A stretch of 48,232 nucleotides of DNA from Lentibacter sp. (lineage in GTDB: Bacteria > Pseudomonadota > Alphaproteobacteria > Rhodobacterales > Rhodobacteraceae), in contig JADGEJ010000027.1 in the NCBI GenBank assembly GCA_016744435.1, positions 1 to 48,232 on the forward strand, given 5' to 3'. This document shows positions 7,659 through 17,333 of the stretch, piece by piece. A program made the position numbers and the translations under genes. The notes under the pieces were generated by a model. The model did not search any database and was not told the origin of the DNA. It saw nothing but the letters and a program-made list of their open reading frames with translations. How positions within the stretch are numbered: position 1 is the stretch's first letter; each line of letters begins with the position of its first letter.

Positions 7659-9053
7659 TTAGAAGTGGATCGCGCGCCCGTAAGCATCAAGCACGCTTTC
7701 GTGCATCATTTCAGAAAGCGTGGGGTGTGGGAAGACAGTTTGCATGAGGTCTTCTTCTGTGGTTTCAAGCTGGCGGCCAAGGACATAGCCTTGGATCAGC
7801 TCGGTCACTTCCGCGCCGACCATATGCGCGCCCAAGAGCTCACCTGTTTTGGCGTCAAACACGGTTTTGACCATGCCTTCAGGCTCGCCCAGAGCGATGG
7901 CTTTGCCATTGCCGACAAAGGGAAAGCGGCCGACTTTCACGTCATAGCCAAGCTCCTTCGCCTTGGCTTCGGAGTAACCAACAGAGGCCACCTGCGGGTG
8001 GCAATAAGTGCACCCGGCGATGCTTTCTGGGCGCACCGCATGGGGCTTTTGCCCTGCTATCATCTCGGCAACCATCACGCCCTCATGGCTGGCCTTATGC
8101 GCAAGCCAAGGTGCTCCGGCGATGTCGCCAATCGCGTAGAGCCCGTCAACACCCGTGCGGCAGTATTCGTCAACCACAACATGGGTCCGGTCAAGCTTCA
8201 CGCCGAGCGCTTCGAGGCCTAGGTTTTCGACGTTACCAACGATGCCAACCGCCGAAATCACGGTGTCGAACTCTTGCTTTTCAGCCTTGCCGCCCACTTC
8301 AATATGCGCGGTGACTTTCCCTTTGCCACGGTCAAGCTGTTTGACCATGGCCTTTTCCATGATCTTCATGCCCTGCTTCACAAATTGCTTCTTAGCGAAG
8401 GCTGATATTTCAGCATCTTCCACGGGAAGCACCCGATCCATAACCTCAACAACCGTCGTGTCGGCCCCAAGCGTGTTGTAAAAGCTGGCAAACTCGATGC
8501 CGATCGCACCAGAGCCGATGACCAATAGCTTCTTTGGCATATGCGGCGGGTTGAGCGCGTGTCGGTACGTCCAGACCAAGTCACCATCGGCCTCAAGGCC
8601 GGGCAGCTCGCGAGCCCGCGCGCCGGTTGCTAGCACGATATGTTTGGCCGTGAGCTCGTCTGTGCCCTTCTCGCCTTTGACGCTAACCTTGCCTTTGGCA
8701 GGCAAGCTGGCTTCCCCCATAAAGACCGTAACTTTGTTTTTCTTCATCAGATGGCTGATGCCACCAGAGAGCTGCGACGCAACCCCGCGCGAACGCTTCA
8801 CCACAGCGTCCAGATCATAGCTTATCCCATCGGCCTTAAGGCCAAATTCTTCGGCACGGTGCATCAGGTGAAACACTTCTGAAGAGCGCAGCAAAGCTTT
8901 CGTCGGGATACAGCCCCAGTTTAGGCAGATGCCGCCCATGTGTTCGCGCTCAATGATTGCAACCTTGAGGCCAAGCTGTGCCGCACGGATCGCCGCGACG
9001 TATCCGCCCGGGCCTGCGCCAATTACGATCATGTCAAAGGATGTGGCCGCCAT
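7659..9053 (-). CDS. lpdA: Dihydrolipoyl dehydrogenase (E3)
   Basis: A 464-residue flavoprotein disulfide reductase that reoxidises dihydrolipoamide in 2-oxoacid dehydrogenase complexes, passing electrons to NAD+. The N-terminal FAD site GAGPGGYVAAIRAAQLG is present, with the redox-active pair in CLNWGC. The NAD site is GSGAIGIEFASFY, the second FAD motif is GLYAIGDIAG, and the C-terminal interface motif HPHPTLSE holds the catalytic His-Glu. GGAGG supports the start at 9053. The E1 and E2 genes are not in the window; in this group lpdA often follows the pyruvate dehydrogenase genes, but here the upstream neighbour on the same strand is an unrelated DUF924 gene. Confidence 0.95.
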   Translation of the reverse strand: MAATSFDMIVIGAGPGGYVAAIRAAQLGLKVAIIEREHMGGICLNWGCIPTKALLRSSEVFHLMHRAEEFGLKADGISYDLDAVVKRSRGVASQLSGGISHLMKKNKVTVFMGEASLPAKGKVSVKGEKGTDELTAKHIVLATGARARELPGLEADGDLVWTYRHALNPPHMPKKLLVIGSGAIGIEFASFYNTLGADTTVVEVMDRVLPVEDAEISAFAKKQFVKQGMKIMEKAMVKQLDRGKGKVTAHIEVGGKAEKQEFDTVISAVGIVGNVENLGLEALGVKLDRTHVVVDEYCRTGVDGLYAIGDIAGAPWLAHKASHEGVMVAEMIAGQKPHAVRPESIAGCTYCHPQVASVGYSEAKAKELGYDVKVGRFPFVGNGKAIALGEPEGMVKTVFDAKTGELLGAHMVGAEVTELIQGYVLGRQLETTEEDLMQTVFPHPTLSEMMHESVLDAYGRAIHF

Positions 9054-9109
9054 ATCTGCCTCCAGAAATGCAAAAGGGGAATCGGGGCGTTAAACGTCTC
9101 CGAAAAAAC

Positions 9110-9127
9110 TAGTTTATCATTAAACTA
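9110..9127. promoter_or_regulatory. A/T-rich dyad upstream of lpdA
   Basis: TAGTTTATCATTAAACTA is an inverted repeat with 7-base arms and a 4-base centre, 57 bases before the lpdA start codon. It could be an operator or the start of a leader hairpin. No known factor is assigned. Confidence 0.35.
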
Positions 9128-9151
9128 TTTTCTCTCAGGCAGCAACTTGCC

Positions 9152-9180
9152 GTTGAAGCATGGCCTAAGCATGCTTCAAC
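9152..9180. terminator. Strong hairpin between the DUF924 gene and lpdA
   Basis: GTTGAAGCATG and CATGCTTCAAC form a perfect 11-bp stem around the 7-base loop GCCTAAG, starting 18 bases past the DUF924 stop on the minus strand. It is most likely the transcript end of that gene, but no T run follows, so it may instead be a processing or stability element. Confidence 0.5.
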
Positions 9181-9198
9181 TATTTGCATTCAAACGCT

Positions 9199-9786
9199 TT
9201 AACCTGCAGCTTGAAGCTCGTGGACTGTGTGTCCATAGCCACCTGCAGACACATACTCATGTTCATGCTGTGTCGTCCGGCGTTCGAGCGCGTCGTTACG
9301 ATAGGGGAAACGGCCAAACTGTCGGATCACTTCACGGTGCGCGCGGGCGTGCAGTAAATTACCGGCGCCTTCTTTTGGCATCCGCTCTTTCATCAACCGG
9401 ATGCAGCGCTCCTGATCACAAAGGCTCTCAGAGTGCATCAGCGGCAAGTAAAAGAACTGCCGAGCTGGCTCATCAATCTTCATGTCCCAGTTTTTACTGA
9501 TCGCCGTTTTGGCAGCACAAAGCGCTTGCCTGTCGCTGGCAAAGGCCTTGCCCTGCCCGCGAAACATATTGCGTGGAAACTGATCCGTCAGGATGATGTA
9601 TGCCAGCATTCCGCTCGGATAGGTCATCCATAACCCAAGAGAGCCCGCCCTTGCCGCGTCCCAAGTTGCCATGAACTTCTGGCTGATCTGCGCATCCAAA
9701 GCGTCGCTCGCATTATACCAACCCTTTGGCCCGATCTCGTCTAGCCAAAATGAAAGAACATCTTGCGGTGCTAACACAGTGCTCAT
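9199..9786 (-). CDS. DUF924 family protein
   Basis: A 195-residue protein of the DUF924 family (all-helical, TPR-like). Recognisable family stretches are VLSFWLDEIGP near the N terminus, ILTDQFPRNMFRG at about residues 65-77, ARQFFYLPLMHSE at about 105-117 and FGRFPYRNDALER near the C terminus. The family is widespread in proteobacteria but has no agreed biochemical function. AAGGAG at normal spacing fixes the start at 9786 (MSTVLAPQDV) rather than at the in-frame start 24 bases upstream. It has its own transcript signals on both sides: 103 bases separate it from the MFS gene and a strong hairpin follows it. Confidence 0.85.
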   Translation of the reverse strand: MSTVLAPQDVLSFWLDEIGPKGWYNASDALDAQISQKFMATWDAARAGSLGLWMTYPSGMLAYIILTDQFPRNMFRGQGKAFASDRQALCAAKTAISKNWDMKIDEPARQFFYLPLMHSESLCDQERCIRLMKERMPKEGAGNLLHARAHREVIRQFGRFPYRNDALERRTTQHEHEYVSAGGYGHTVHELQAAG

Positions 9787-9889
9787 AAGTCCGTCTCCTT
9801 CAACACCCAATTGCCCCCGAAGGCTTGCAAAAACCGTTACACAAAGACTTCAGCAACAAAAGTAAAGTTTTGCAACAAATTTTAACTGT

Positions 9890-11143
9890 TTATGTCGCCT
9901 CCGTGTGCTCGGCCTCTTCCACACCGGCTTCAAGCGCATATTCCACCGCCATTTGTGTCGATGACATTGAAATAGGTGCATAGCTGGCGGTTTCGTCCAG
10001 TGGCGTCGCCGCACGCTGTGTCATGCGGTAACCCGCATAGGCGGCGATGGCTGCCAGCAACCCCACGAAAAACAGGAAGTACCCGTGCGGCCCGATAGTG
10101 GCCATAAGCCAGCCCGTGAGGATCGGCCCCGAAATTGCTCCGAGCCCGTTGATGAACACCAGCCCGCCAGAAACCGCCGCCATATCCTCAAGTTCGATGA
10201 AGTCGTTCGTATAGGCCAAAAGCAATGAATACAGCGGGTTAGAGAACCCCCCGATCACAAAGGCCACAACAAGCAGCACAGGAAAACTGCCGCCAGAAAC
10301 CATGCCCATCAGAGCGCCGGCAGTACCAAGTGCCGCCACGATCATGATCAGAAGGCGGCGGTCCATCCGGTCTGACATCCAGCCGAGCGGGTACTGCATC
10401 AGCGTGGCGCCAATGTAGAATGCCGAGACAAATAGAGAAATTTGCGACAGGCTCAGGCCCGCTTTGGTGCCATAAACCGCCGACATGCCAAACTGAGCCG
10501 AGAACACTCCGCCCAGCAAAAACATGCCAACGCAGCCCAGGGGGGAAATTTTGAGGATTTCTCGCAATGTTTTGCGTTTGGTGGCTTCAAACGCTGGTGT
10601 TGGGCTGATCGACAGCAAAATCGGCGCAAACGAGATGGAAACAAGCACCGACATAATCACAAACAAAACATAGCCCGAAGGATCGGCGGTGAGCAGCAGC
10701 CCTTGCGCCGCGACAATGCCGACCATCTGCACGATCATGTAGATAGAGAGGGCCTTGCCGCGGTTCTCGTTGTCAGCAGAATTGTTCAGCCAGCTTTCCG
10801 CCGTCACATACACACCGGAAAAACAAAACCCGATGATCACGCGCTCAGCCATCCAAGCATAGGGGTTGGCCCATGTTGCGTAGAGAATAAGCACCGCCGA
10901 GATAAACGAAGCAAGTGCCGCAAACACCCGCACATGCCCGACACGGCGGATCATTTCGGGGGCCATCCGCGAGCCGCCCAGAAAGCCGATGAAATAGGCG
11001 GACATAACCAGCGACATGTTGAACGACGAGAAGCCTTCGATATCACCGCGCACGCCCAAAAGCGTGCCCTGAAGGCCGTTCCCGACCATCAGTAGCCCCA
11101 TTCCGAGCAACAGCGCCCACGACGATGACATGACCTGAAGCAT
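9890..11143 (-). CDS. MFS transporter (YcaD-like)
   Basis: A 417-residue major facilitator with about twelve membrane segments. The first-half loop carries GSRMAPEMIRRVGH and the second-half loop carries GWMSDRMDRRLLI, the two copies of the MFS signature. The cytoplasmic C-terminal tail contains YAPISMSSTQMAVEYALE, as in a subgroup of proteobacterial transporters related to E. coli YcaD. GGGAGAAG precedes the ATG at 11143; an ATG four codons later is an alternative. The substrate is not predictable. It stands alone between queA and the DUF924 gene, with 97 and 103 bases on either side. Confidence 0.9.
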   Translation of the reverse strand: MLQVMSSSWALLLGMGLLMVGNGLQGTLLGVRGDIEGFSSFNMSLVMSAYFIGFLGGSRMAPEMIRRVGHVRVFAALASFISAVLILYATWANPYAWMAERVIIGFCFSGVYVTAESWLNNSADNENRGKALSIYMIVQMVGIVAAQGLLLTADPSGYVLFVIMSVLVSISFAPILLSISPTPAFEATKRKTLREILKISPLGCVGMFLLGGVFSAQFGMSAVYGTKAGLSLSQISLFVSAFYIGATLMQYPLGWMSDRMDRRLLIMIVAALGTAGALMGMVSGGSFPVLLVVAFVIGGFSNPLYSLLLAYTNDFIELEDMAAVSGGLVFINGLGAISGPILTGWLMATIGPHGYFLFFVGLLAAIAAYAGYRMTQRAATPLDETASYAPISMSSTQMAVEYALEAGVEEAEHTEAT

Positions 11144-11240
11144 GTGCGCTTCTCCCTATGTGTCCTTTCGCAAATGACTGGAAGCTAACGCCCTGTCAGA
11201 TTTGAAAGCGACACATCGTAGTCTCTTTTAGCCCTCAGGT

Positions 11241-12293
11241 TTAATCCTCGGGAAAGAGCAGCGAAGAATCGCCGTAAGAAAAGAAGCGATACTTCTCTTC
11301 GATCGCATGGGCATAAACTTCTTTGAGCCGATCTTGCCCGATCAGCGCCGAGACCAGCATCATCAGCGTCGACTTAGGCAAGTGAAAGTTTGTCATCAGC
11401 GCGTCGGTAACGTGAAATTCAAAGCCCGGGTAGATAAAAATATCTGTCTCGCCCCGCCAAGGGGCGATCTCGCCCGCGCGTGCGGCACTCTCTATCAGCC
11501 GCAAAGCCGTCGTGCCAACGGGAATAACCCGCCCGCCAGCAGCCTTTGTCGCGCTGATCTCTGCCGCGGCCTCTCCGCTGACTTCGCCCCACTCGGCGTG
11601 CATCTTGTGGGTGGTCACGTCTTCAACCTTCACGGGCAAAAACGTGCCAGCACCAACATGCAGGGTTACATGGGTGAACTGAACACCATGCGCTTCAAGG
11701 GCGGCGAGCAGTTCAGTGTCAAAATGCAGCGACGCCGTCGGCGCGGCCACCGCGCCAGAGGTTTTGGCAAAAACAGTCTGGTAGTCGTCCTTGTCGCGCG
11801 CATCTGCTGCGCGTTTGGCAGCAATATAGGGCGGCAAAGGCATAGCGCCAGCTTCATTCAAAGCCGCCTCAAAGGCCTCGCCTTCAAGGTTGAAACTAAG
11901 CCGCGCCTGCCCGTCTGCACGGCCCTCGCAACGCGCCTCAAGCCCCGCGCCAAACACCACTGTCTCGCCATCTTTCAGCTTCTTCAGCGGCTTCACCAGC
12001 GCGCTCCAGCCGCCTTCAGCATGAGGGCTGAGCAGCGTCACCTCGAGCGCGGCTCGCGTTACACCAGCCTCACCCGCGCGCGTGCGATGCCCGAACAAGC
12101 GCGCCGGAATCACCTTGGTGTCGTTGAGAACCAGCCTGTCGCCAGCTCGCAACCATTGGGCAATGTCGCGCACATGCGCGTCGCTCACCTTGCCCGCTTC
12201 GGCCACCAAAAGGCGCGCCGACGGGCGCGGCCGCACAGGGCGTGTGGCGATCAACTCATCTGGCAGTTCAAAGTCAAAATCTGAAAGTTTCAT
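11241..12293 (-). CDS. queA: tRNA preQ1(34) S-adenosylmethionine ribosyltransferase-isomerase
   Basis: QueA, 350 residues, transfers and isomerises the ribosyl part of SAM onto preQ1 at the wobble base of tRNAs with GUN anticodons, forming epoxyqueuosine. Family landmarks are [14 protein letters not shown] at the start, [15 protein letters not shown] at about 53-67, the segment [20 protein letters not shown], and [22 protein letters not shown] in the second half. The C terminus ([16 protein letters not shown]) is complete. The start codon overlaps the stop of the upstream AsmA-like gene by 4 bases (ATGA), so translation is coupled. No other queuosine gene is in the window. Confidence 0.96.
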   Translation of the reverse strand: MKLSDFDFELPDELIATRPVRPRPSARLLVAEAGKVSDAHVRDIAQWLRAGDRLVLNDTKVIPARLFGHRTRAGEAGVTRAALEVTLLSPHAEGGWSALVKPLKKLKDGETVVFGAGLEARCEGRADGQARLSFNLEGEAFEAALNEAGAMPLPPYIAAKRAADARDKDDYQTVFAKTSGAVAAPTASLHFDTELLAALEAHGVQFTHVTLHVGAGTFLPVKVEDVTTHKMHAEWGEVSGEAAAEISATKAAGGRVIPVGTTALRLIESAARAGEIAPWRGETDIFIYPGFEFHVTDALMTNFHLPKSTLMMLVSALIGQDRLKEVYAHAIEEKYRFFSYGDSSLLFPED

Positions 12294-15200
12294 CGTGTCA
12301 CTTCTGGTGGTGGGCGGCGGCGGAATATCTCTCGAAACATCCCCGGCGTAAAGAGCGATAGCGGGTTCACTTGCACTTTCGGCGTCGTGGCTGTGCCGCC
12401 AAGCTTGTAGTTAAACCCAACAAGCCCCTCGCCCTTGCGCGTAAAGATCGCGCCGATGCCGTTTAGCAAAAACAGCGGAGAAACAACGCCTTGCATGTCC
12501 ATCACGCCCGAGTCGAGTGTGTAGTATCCATCCATCGAGATCCCCATTGACGCCCCCACAGCGCTTGAGCGGCTCACGATCACCCGCTTGGGCGTAAGCT
12601 GAAAGCGCGCTTCAACTTCGTTAAACAAGATCCCCTGCCCGCCGAGTTGCTCTAGCAGCCCGATGATACTGGCCGCATTCAAAAGCGCCGCCATCGCAGG
12701 CGCGTCGCGCAACCGCACCTTGGCAATATCAAGCGCGCCATTATATGTGCCCGTGGCTGAGGCTGGTGCCAGCGTTAGCGTCATCGCGCCACCACTGGCG
12801 TTTTGCAAAAGCCCTGCCGCCGCAAGCACCCGCCCGCCATTGTCCGAGTTGATCTGAAACGCGCTGCGCCCGCCTTGCGGCACGATCCGCCCTGTGACAG
12901 GCGCTTTGCCGTTGACCAAGCCTTTGAATGTGCCTTCAAAGCCGCGCGCCGTGTTGAAGTTGCCCTGAAAGCCAGTGAGCGCGATGCCATCGCTGATCTT
13001 GAGCTCACCCAGCCTTGCGGTGATCGGCCCCCCGCCGCCACTACTGCCTCTACTGCCGCCACTGCTAAACGAAGTTTTTGCCAGATCGAGCTTACCGCCG
13101 TTGATCTCGATTTTCGGAACCCTGCCCTGCCCTCGGCTCACAAATTTGAGCGGCACATTCAGCCAATTGCCAATTTTGACACGCTCAAAGCGCGCCTCTT
13201 TGAAGGTTCCGTTTGCGGCCATCAAAACGTCTCCGCGCGCATCAAGCCCTGCCGCGTTAACGACGATCTGATCAACCTTCATGGGTGTGCCAAAAGCGCC
13301 CCTCACCGTGAGCTTGCCTTTGCTGCCAGTGCTCTTGCGCCAGCCAATTTGCGGAATGCGCAGCCCGACACCTGCCAAGTTGGAGGTGAGGGCAAAGCTC
13401 GGCTGTTTACCCTTGGCAAACTGAATGTCGACAAGCCCACGTCCACGCCCCGAAACCGAGCCACTGGGCAGGCCAATGTTGAAGGCCTTCACGGCCTGCG
13501 CCGACAACTCGACGTTGCCTTTGAGCGTGCTGGTGCCTGCGCCACCCGCGCCGAAAGGAACCGTGAAAGTGCCGCCCACGGGCACAGTGTCAAGCCGGCC
13601 CTCGCCTTTGATCACCAGTGCCGCGTTGTCTGCACGAACATCAAGTTTCTTGGCGGCCAGAATATGCTTGGGAACAAGCGTGCTGCTGCGCACGTCTTCA
13701 AGCGTCCCGGTGATGTCGTAGCGGACTTGATCAGCCGCGACTTTGGCTTGCATTTTCCAACCCAATTTGCCGCTCACACGGGCGCGCCCGTCGGCCATTG
13801 TCACCGACTGTTTTGCTTTGCTGATCAGGTTGAGTGGCTCTTGGTCAAGTAAGCTCAACAGCGCTGTGATCTGCCCGTCGGCCCGCAAATGCACTTCAGC
13901 ATCTGCGCCGCCCGGCTTGGTTTCCGGGATGATAAACTCGGTGCCTGCGACGTTAAGTTGCCCGCCCTGCGGCACCGTAATATGGCCCTTTGTGGCCCGC
14001 GCGGCAAAGCGTTTGCGAAACAGGCTCGCCTGCCCTGACAACCCCTGCAAAACCGGCATCGCCTTGATAAAGCGCAACATTACCTCAGAATATGCGAAGG
14101 AAAGATATGTGACTGCTTTCTCGTTCGGGTTAGCGCGCAGGCCAAATTGCACCTCGTCAACACGCCCCTCAAGAACATTGAGCACCACCCAGTCGCGCGT
14201 CTTGGCGGCCACTTGCGGCGGCCAAAGGCGCAATACATGTTCCAGTGACAAAGCCGTCGCGCCGGCTTGTAGCTGATAGCTCCAACCTTCTTTCAAAGCG
14301 TCAAAGTCGCCCTCGACATGAAACCGCGTTTCGCCATCTGTGAGGTTGAGCTGCCCAAGGTTAACCCGAAATGGGTTGAGGCTGAGTTGCAAGTCTGCAG
14401 AACCGCTTTCAAACGTCACTTCGTCACTCAGAAAGTCGCCCGGTTTTGTGGCGATGTTGTCAAACTGCAATTGGCCGACAAACGCACTGGGCCAGCCCTC
14501 TTCAGACATCACCAGCCCTAGTTTTCCGTCGGCGCGCAAGCTCACCCATTCACTCTGAAGCGCGATCTCGTCAAACCGGACAATCTGGTCTTGCGGATCA
14601 TAGGTAAGATAAGTGCGCGCTGTCTCAAACGGGATCGGTTGGGTGCCGTCATTTGGCTGCAAAACTCCTTCCGATATCTGCAGAGTCGCGCTCAACGTCC
14701 CCAAGTTGCCCCTGTCATCCACGCTCACCCGAAGCGCGCCTGAAATCGGCGCGCGCAGGGCCTCAAGCCACGACAAAGCAGGCGATTGCGACGCCAGATC
14801 ACGGGCAGGAAAGTCGGTCAGGTTCATCCCGATTGTCGCTGTCGGCGCGCCGATCGGGCTTTCAAAACTCAGTTCAACACCCGCCGCATCTGCGCCTCCG
14901 GTGAGCAATGCAAAATCAGCACGCAATGCCAGCGCCCCGCCCGTGCGAGTGAGCTCCACGCGCCCGCCATCAACTGTCCATGCGCGGCGCGCGCGCTCGT
15001 CCTCATAGCGCATGGTTACGTCGCGCACGTCTATGCTGCTGAAATCGCTAAACTCCTGGCGTAAGAACAGCCTGTCTATCTCATTCAAGAGTTCGCCAAA
15101 GCCCTTGCCTTGCCCATCCGTGTTGAGCGCCTCGCCGAAGCTTAGCCAGAACGCGCCGCGTGCATCACGGCGCATATGCAGCCGCGTACCCGACAGGGCG

Positions 15201-15640
15201 ACCACGCTCGGCCGCACCTTTCCTTGCATGAGCGGCGCGATAGCAACCCGCACTTCAACGTTATCAAGCGCCACCAGCCGCTGGCCTGTCTGATCACGCA
15301 ACAAAGTATCGCGCAGCAGAACCCGAGGCACCCAGCCGTCTTCCAAAGCAAGGGCCGTCTTGCCAACCTGCGTAGAGTAAGGCGCAATCGCTTTGTTGAT
15401 CTGGTTTTCGATCCGGCTGTGCAGCCACTCTGGTGCTTCAAGCGGCTCAGACCGGAGTGCCAGAAGCCCAATGAACCCAGCGACGACCAGAACGAGCAGT
15501 GCCACCAACCCCAAGAAGCCAAGGGCCGCGCGCCGCCGACGCTTTTTGGGCCGCAGTGCCGCGGCATCCGGCTTGACCTCAGATATGGCCTCAGGTCTGG
15601 CCTCTGTCGTTTCTGGCGTGGTATCAGGCTCAGACGTCAT
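12290..15640 (-). CDS. Large AsmA/YhdP-like envelope protein (DUF3971)
   Basis: A 1116-residue protein. A cytoplasmic stretch of about 35 residues ends in the basic run KKRRRRAA, followed by one membrane helix at about 41-62. The rest is a very long, beta-rich periplasmic region. DUF3971-type sequence occupies the first half, and the last 150 residues resemble the AsmA C-terminal domain ([17 protein letters not shown], then [19 protein letters not shown]). A Ser/Gly-rich linker occurs near residue 860. Members of this repeating-beta-groove superfamily (AsmA, YhdP, TamB) are implicated in moving phospholipids between the two membranes. It is the first gene of the operon with queA, a pairing without an obvious functional link. 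Confidence 0.85.
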   Translation of the reverse strand: MTSEPDTTPETTEARPEAISEVKPDAAALRPKKRRRRAALGFLGLVALLVLVVAGFIGLLALRSEPLEAPEWLHSRIENQINKAIAPYSTQVGKTALALEDGWVPRVLLRDTLLRDQTGQRLVALDNVEVRVAIAPLMQGKVRPSVVALSGTRLHMRRDARGAFWLSFGEALNTDGQGKGFGELLNEIDRLFLRQEFSDFSSIDVRDVTMRYEDERARRAWTVDGGRVELTRTGGALALRADFALLTGGADAAGVELSFESPIGAPTATIGMNLTDFPARDLASQSPALSWLEALRAPISGALRVSVDDRGNLGTLSATLQISEGVLQPNDGTQPIPFETARTYLTYDPQDQIVRFDEIALQSEWVSLRADGKLGLVMSEEGWPSAFVGQLQFDNIATKPGDFLSDEVTFESGSADLQLSLNPFRVNLGQLNLTDGETRFHVEGDFDALKEGWSYQLQAGATALSLEHVLRLWPPQVAAKTRDWVVLNVLEGRVDEVQFGLRANPNEKAVTYLSFAYSEVMLRFIKAMPVLQGLSGQASLFRKRFAARATKGHITVPQGGQLNVAGTEFIIPETKPGGADAEVHLRADGQITALLSLLDQEPLNLISKAKQSVTMADGRARVSGKLGWKMQAKVAADQVRYDITGTLEDVRSSTLVPKHILAAKKLDVRADNAALVIKGEGRLDTVPVGGTFTVPFGAGGAGTSTLKGNVELSAQAVKAFNIGLPSGSVSGRGRGLVDIQFAKGKQPSFALTSNLAGVGLRIPQIGWRKSTGSKGKLTVRGAFGTPMKVDQIVVNAAGLDARGDVLMAANGTFKEARFERVKIGNWLNVPLKFVSRGQGRVPKIEINGGKLDLAKTSFSSGGSRGSSGGGGPITARLGELKISDGIALTGFQGNFNTARGFEGTFKGLVNGKAPVTGRIVPQGGRSAFQINSDNGGRVLAAAGLLQNASGGAMTLTLAPASATGTYNGALDIAKVRLRDAPAMAALLNAASIIGLLEQLGGQGILFNEVEARFQLTPKRVIVSRSSAVGASMGISMDGYYTLDSGVMDMQGVVSPLFLLNGIGAIFTRKGEGLVGFNYKLGGTATTPKVQVNPLSLFTPGMFREIFRRRPPPEVTR

Positions 15641-15813
15641 GTTCTGCCTTGTTCAATCGGGCACAGCCCTAGTCTATCACGGGCACAGCCCCGTCTACGC
15701 ACCCCGTTATAGCAAGGCACTCGCGCCAGTGCGCCCATAAAAGCGCTAAAACGCATTGCGCTCTGCTGGCTCGCGATAATATGAAACAGGACCAGAGAAT
15801 AGAGGTAAAGCCC

Positions 15814-16299
15814 ATGCCGACTGATATACCAGCCAATACGCGATTTCCCGCTCCCGATGTGACCCTGCCTTGCGACGATGGAAGCGATGTGGCGCTGAGC
15901 GCTTTGCGCGGCACCCCTGTCGTGTTGTTCTTCTATCCGCGTGACAACACACCGGGTTGCACAATTGAGGCCAAGGGCTTCTCGGCACGTCTGCCTGACT
16001 TCGAGGCGCTTGGAGTGAAAGTCTTCGGTGTGTCCAAAGACAGCCTCGCCAGCCATGCCAAGTTTACCGCCAAGCAAGAGCTGACAGTGCCTTTGCTCTC
16101 TGATGAGAGCAGCAATGCCTGCGAGGCCTTTGAGGTTTGGAAAGAAAAGAAGATGTATGGCAAGACGTTCATGGGCATCGAGCGCGCGACTTTCCTGATC
16201 GACGCCGAAGGCCAGGTTGTGCGGGCATGGCGCAAAGTCAAAGTTCCGGGCCATGTTGACGACGTTTACGCCGCTGCGAAAGAACTCACAGGTGGCTAA
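15814..16299 (+). CDS. Peroxiredoxin of the Bcp/PrxQ type
   Basis: A 161-residue thiol peroxidase that would reduce peroxides in the cytoplasm. The peroxidatic cysteine is Cys49 in NTPGCTIEA, with the usual Pro and Thr just before it. The resolving cysteine found five residues later in E. coli Bcp is absent (the position is Lys/Gly), and the alternative helix-3 position also lacks one (KFTAKQ). The only other cysteines are Cys20 and Cys103, the latter in SSNACEAFEVW; it may act as resolving residue or the enzyme may be of the 1-Cys type. AGAGG at 15801-15805 supports the start at 15814 over one 33 bases upstream. The stop overlaps the next gene's start. Confidence 0.92.
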   Translation: MPTDIPANTRFPAPDVTLPCDDGSDVALSALRGTPVVLFFYPRDNTPGCTIEAKGFSARLPDFEALGVKVFGVSKDSLASHAKFTAKQELTVPLLSDESSNACEAFEVWKEKKMYGKTFMGIERATFLIDAEGQVVRAWRKVKVPGHVDDVYAAAKELTGG

Positions 16300-17131
16300 A
16301 ACACTCGCCCAAATGGCCACCGACGTGCTGACAACTGCAGATGGCGCGGCCAAAACTGCGCTGTCCCGCCGCTATGCCGCCGAGTGGCTTGCCGCCCGCG
16401 AAGCTGGAACGCCACTGGAAATCGGCAAAGCAGACCCGCCTTTGCACCCCTCCCGCCCTGACCAGCCTGAGTTGCTCAGCCCGCGCGACGTGCCGCGCCG
16501 CAAGCCCGGCAGTGAGAAAGGCCGCATAGCACTTGTACACGCGGTAGCCCACATCGAGCTCAACGCGGTTGATTTGCACTGGGACATCATCGCGCGGTTC
16601 TCACAGGTGCCTTTTCCGCTCGGTTTCTTTGACGATTGGGTCAAAGCCGCTGACGAAGAATCTAAACATTTCAACCTGATGTGCGACTGTCTTCATACGA
16701 TGGGCAGCCACTATGGCGCCTTGCCCGCCCATGCGGGTATGTGGCGCGCCGCCGAAGACACCTGCGACGACATCATGGGGCGGCTGGCGGTTGTACCGAT
16801 GGTTTTGGAAGCCCGCGGGCTTGATGTAACCCCGGGCATGATCGAGGTTTTCAAAAAGGCGGGCGACACTCAAACTGTCGAAGCACTTGAGGTGATCTAT
16901 GCTGAGGAAGTCGCCCATGTAGCCTATGGCTCCAAGTGGTTTCACTTCCTCTGTGGCCGCCACAACCTTGATCCAAAGGAAGAGTTTCACCGCCTTGTGC
17001 GGCTCTATTTTCACAGCACACTTAAGCCGCCCTTTAACGTGGAGAAACGCGCTGAGGCAGGCTTACCGCCTGACTTTTACTGGCCCCTGACGGAAGAGCT
17101 TACAGAAGACTTGCCTAAGCCCGCGAGTTGA
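16292..17131 (+). CDS. Ferritin-like DUF455 protein
   Basis: A 279-residue helical-bundle protein of the DUF455 family, related to ferritin-like and MiaE-like di-iron proteins. Candidate metal ligands form the expected pattern: HIELNAVDLHWD at about 87-98, DEESKHFNLMCDCLH at about 122-136, and EEVAHVAYGSKWFHF at about 205-220, with a further ExxGLDVTP between. The reaction is unknown. The GTG at 16292 gives the start AKTLAQMATDVL and overlaps the peroxiredoxin stop by 8 bases; an ATG at 16313 is the alternative. Placement in one transcript with a peroxiredoxin would fit a role in oxidative or iron stress, but that is inference. Confidence 0.85.
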   Translation: MAKTLAQMATDVLTTADGAAKTALSRRYAAEWLAAREAGTPLEIGKADPPLHPSRPDQPELLSPRDVPRRKPGSEKGRIALVHAVAHIELNAVDLHWDIIARFSQVPFPLGFFDDWVKAADEESKHFNLMCDCLHTMGSHYGALPAHAGMWRAAEDTCDDIMGRLAVVPMVLEARGLDVTPGMIEVFKKAGDTQTVEALEVIYAEEVAHVAYGSKWFHFLCGRHNLDPKEEFHRLVRLYFHSTLKPPFNVEKRAEAGLPPDFYWPLTEELTEDLPKPAS

Positions 17132-17333
17132 GGCGCGCGCAATCGGCAACATTTCGCCGTTTTGCAACTGTTTCCAAGGAGATGCGCGACGGTCCTGCCA
17201 AAAAACTTGCGCCAATTGTAACGTGGCGTTAAGGATTTCTTCGGAGCCTTGGAGACAAGGCGCTGCACGCCAGCATGCCTCACCTTCAGGCTGCAACGTT
17301 GCTCAAGCTGGACAAGACCGAGGAACCGAGACT

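Noticed and set aside
10442-11095. A 217-codon plus-strand frame opposite the MFS gene
   Set aside because: His/Arg/Gln-rich translation with no protein character, fully antisense to a clear transporter; typical shadow in GC-rich DNA.
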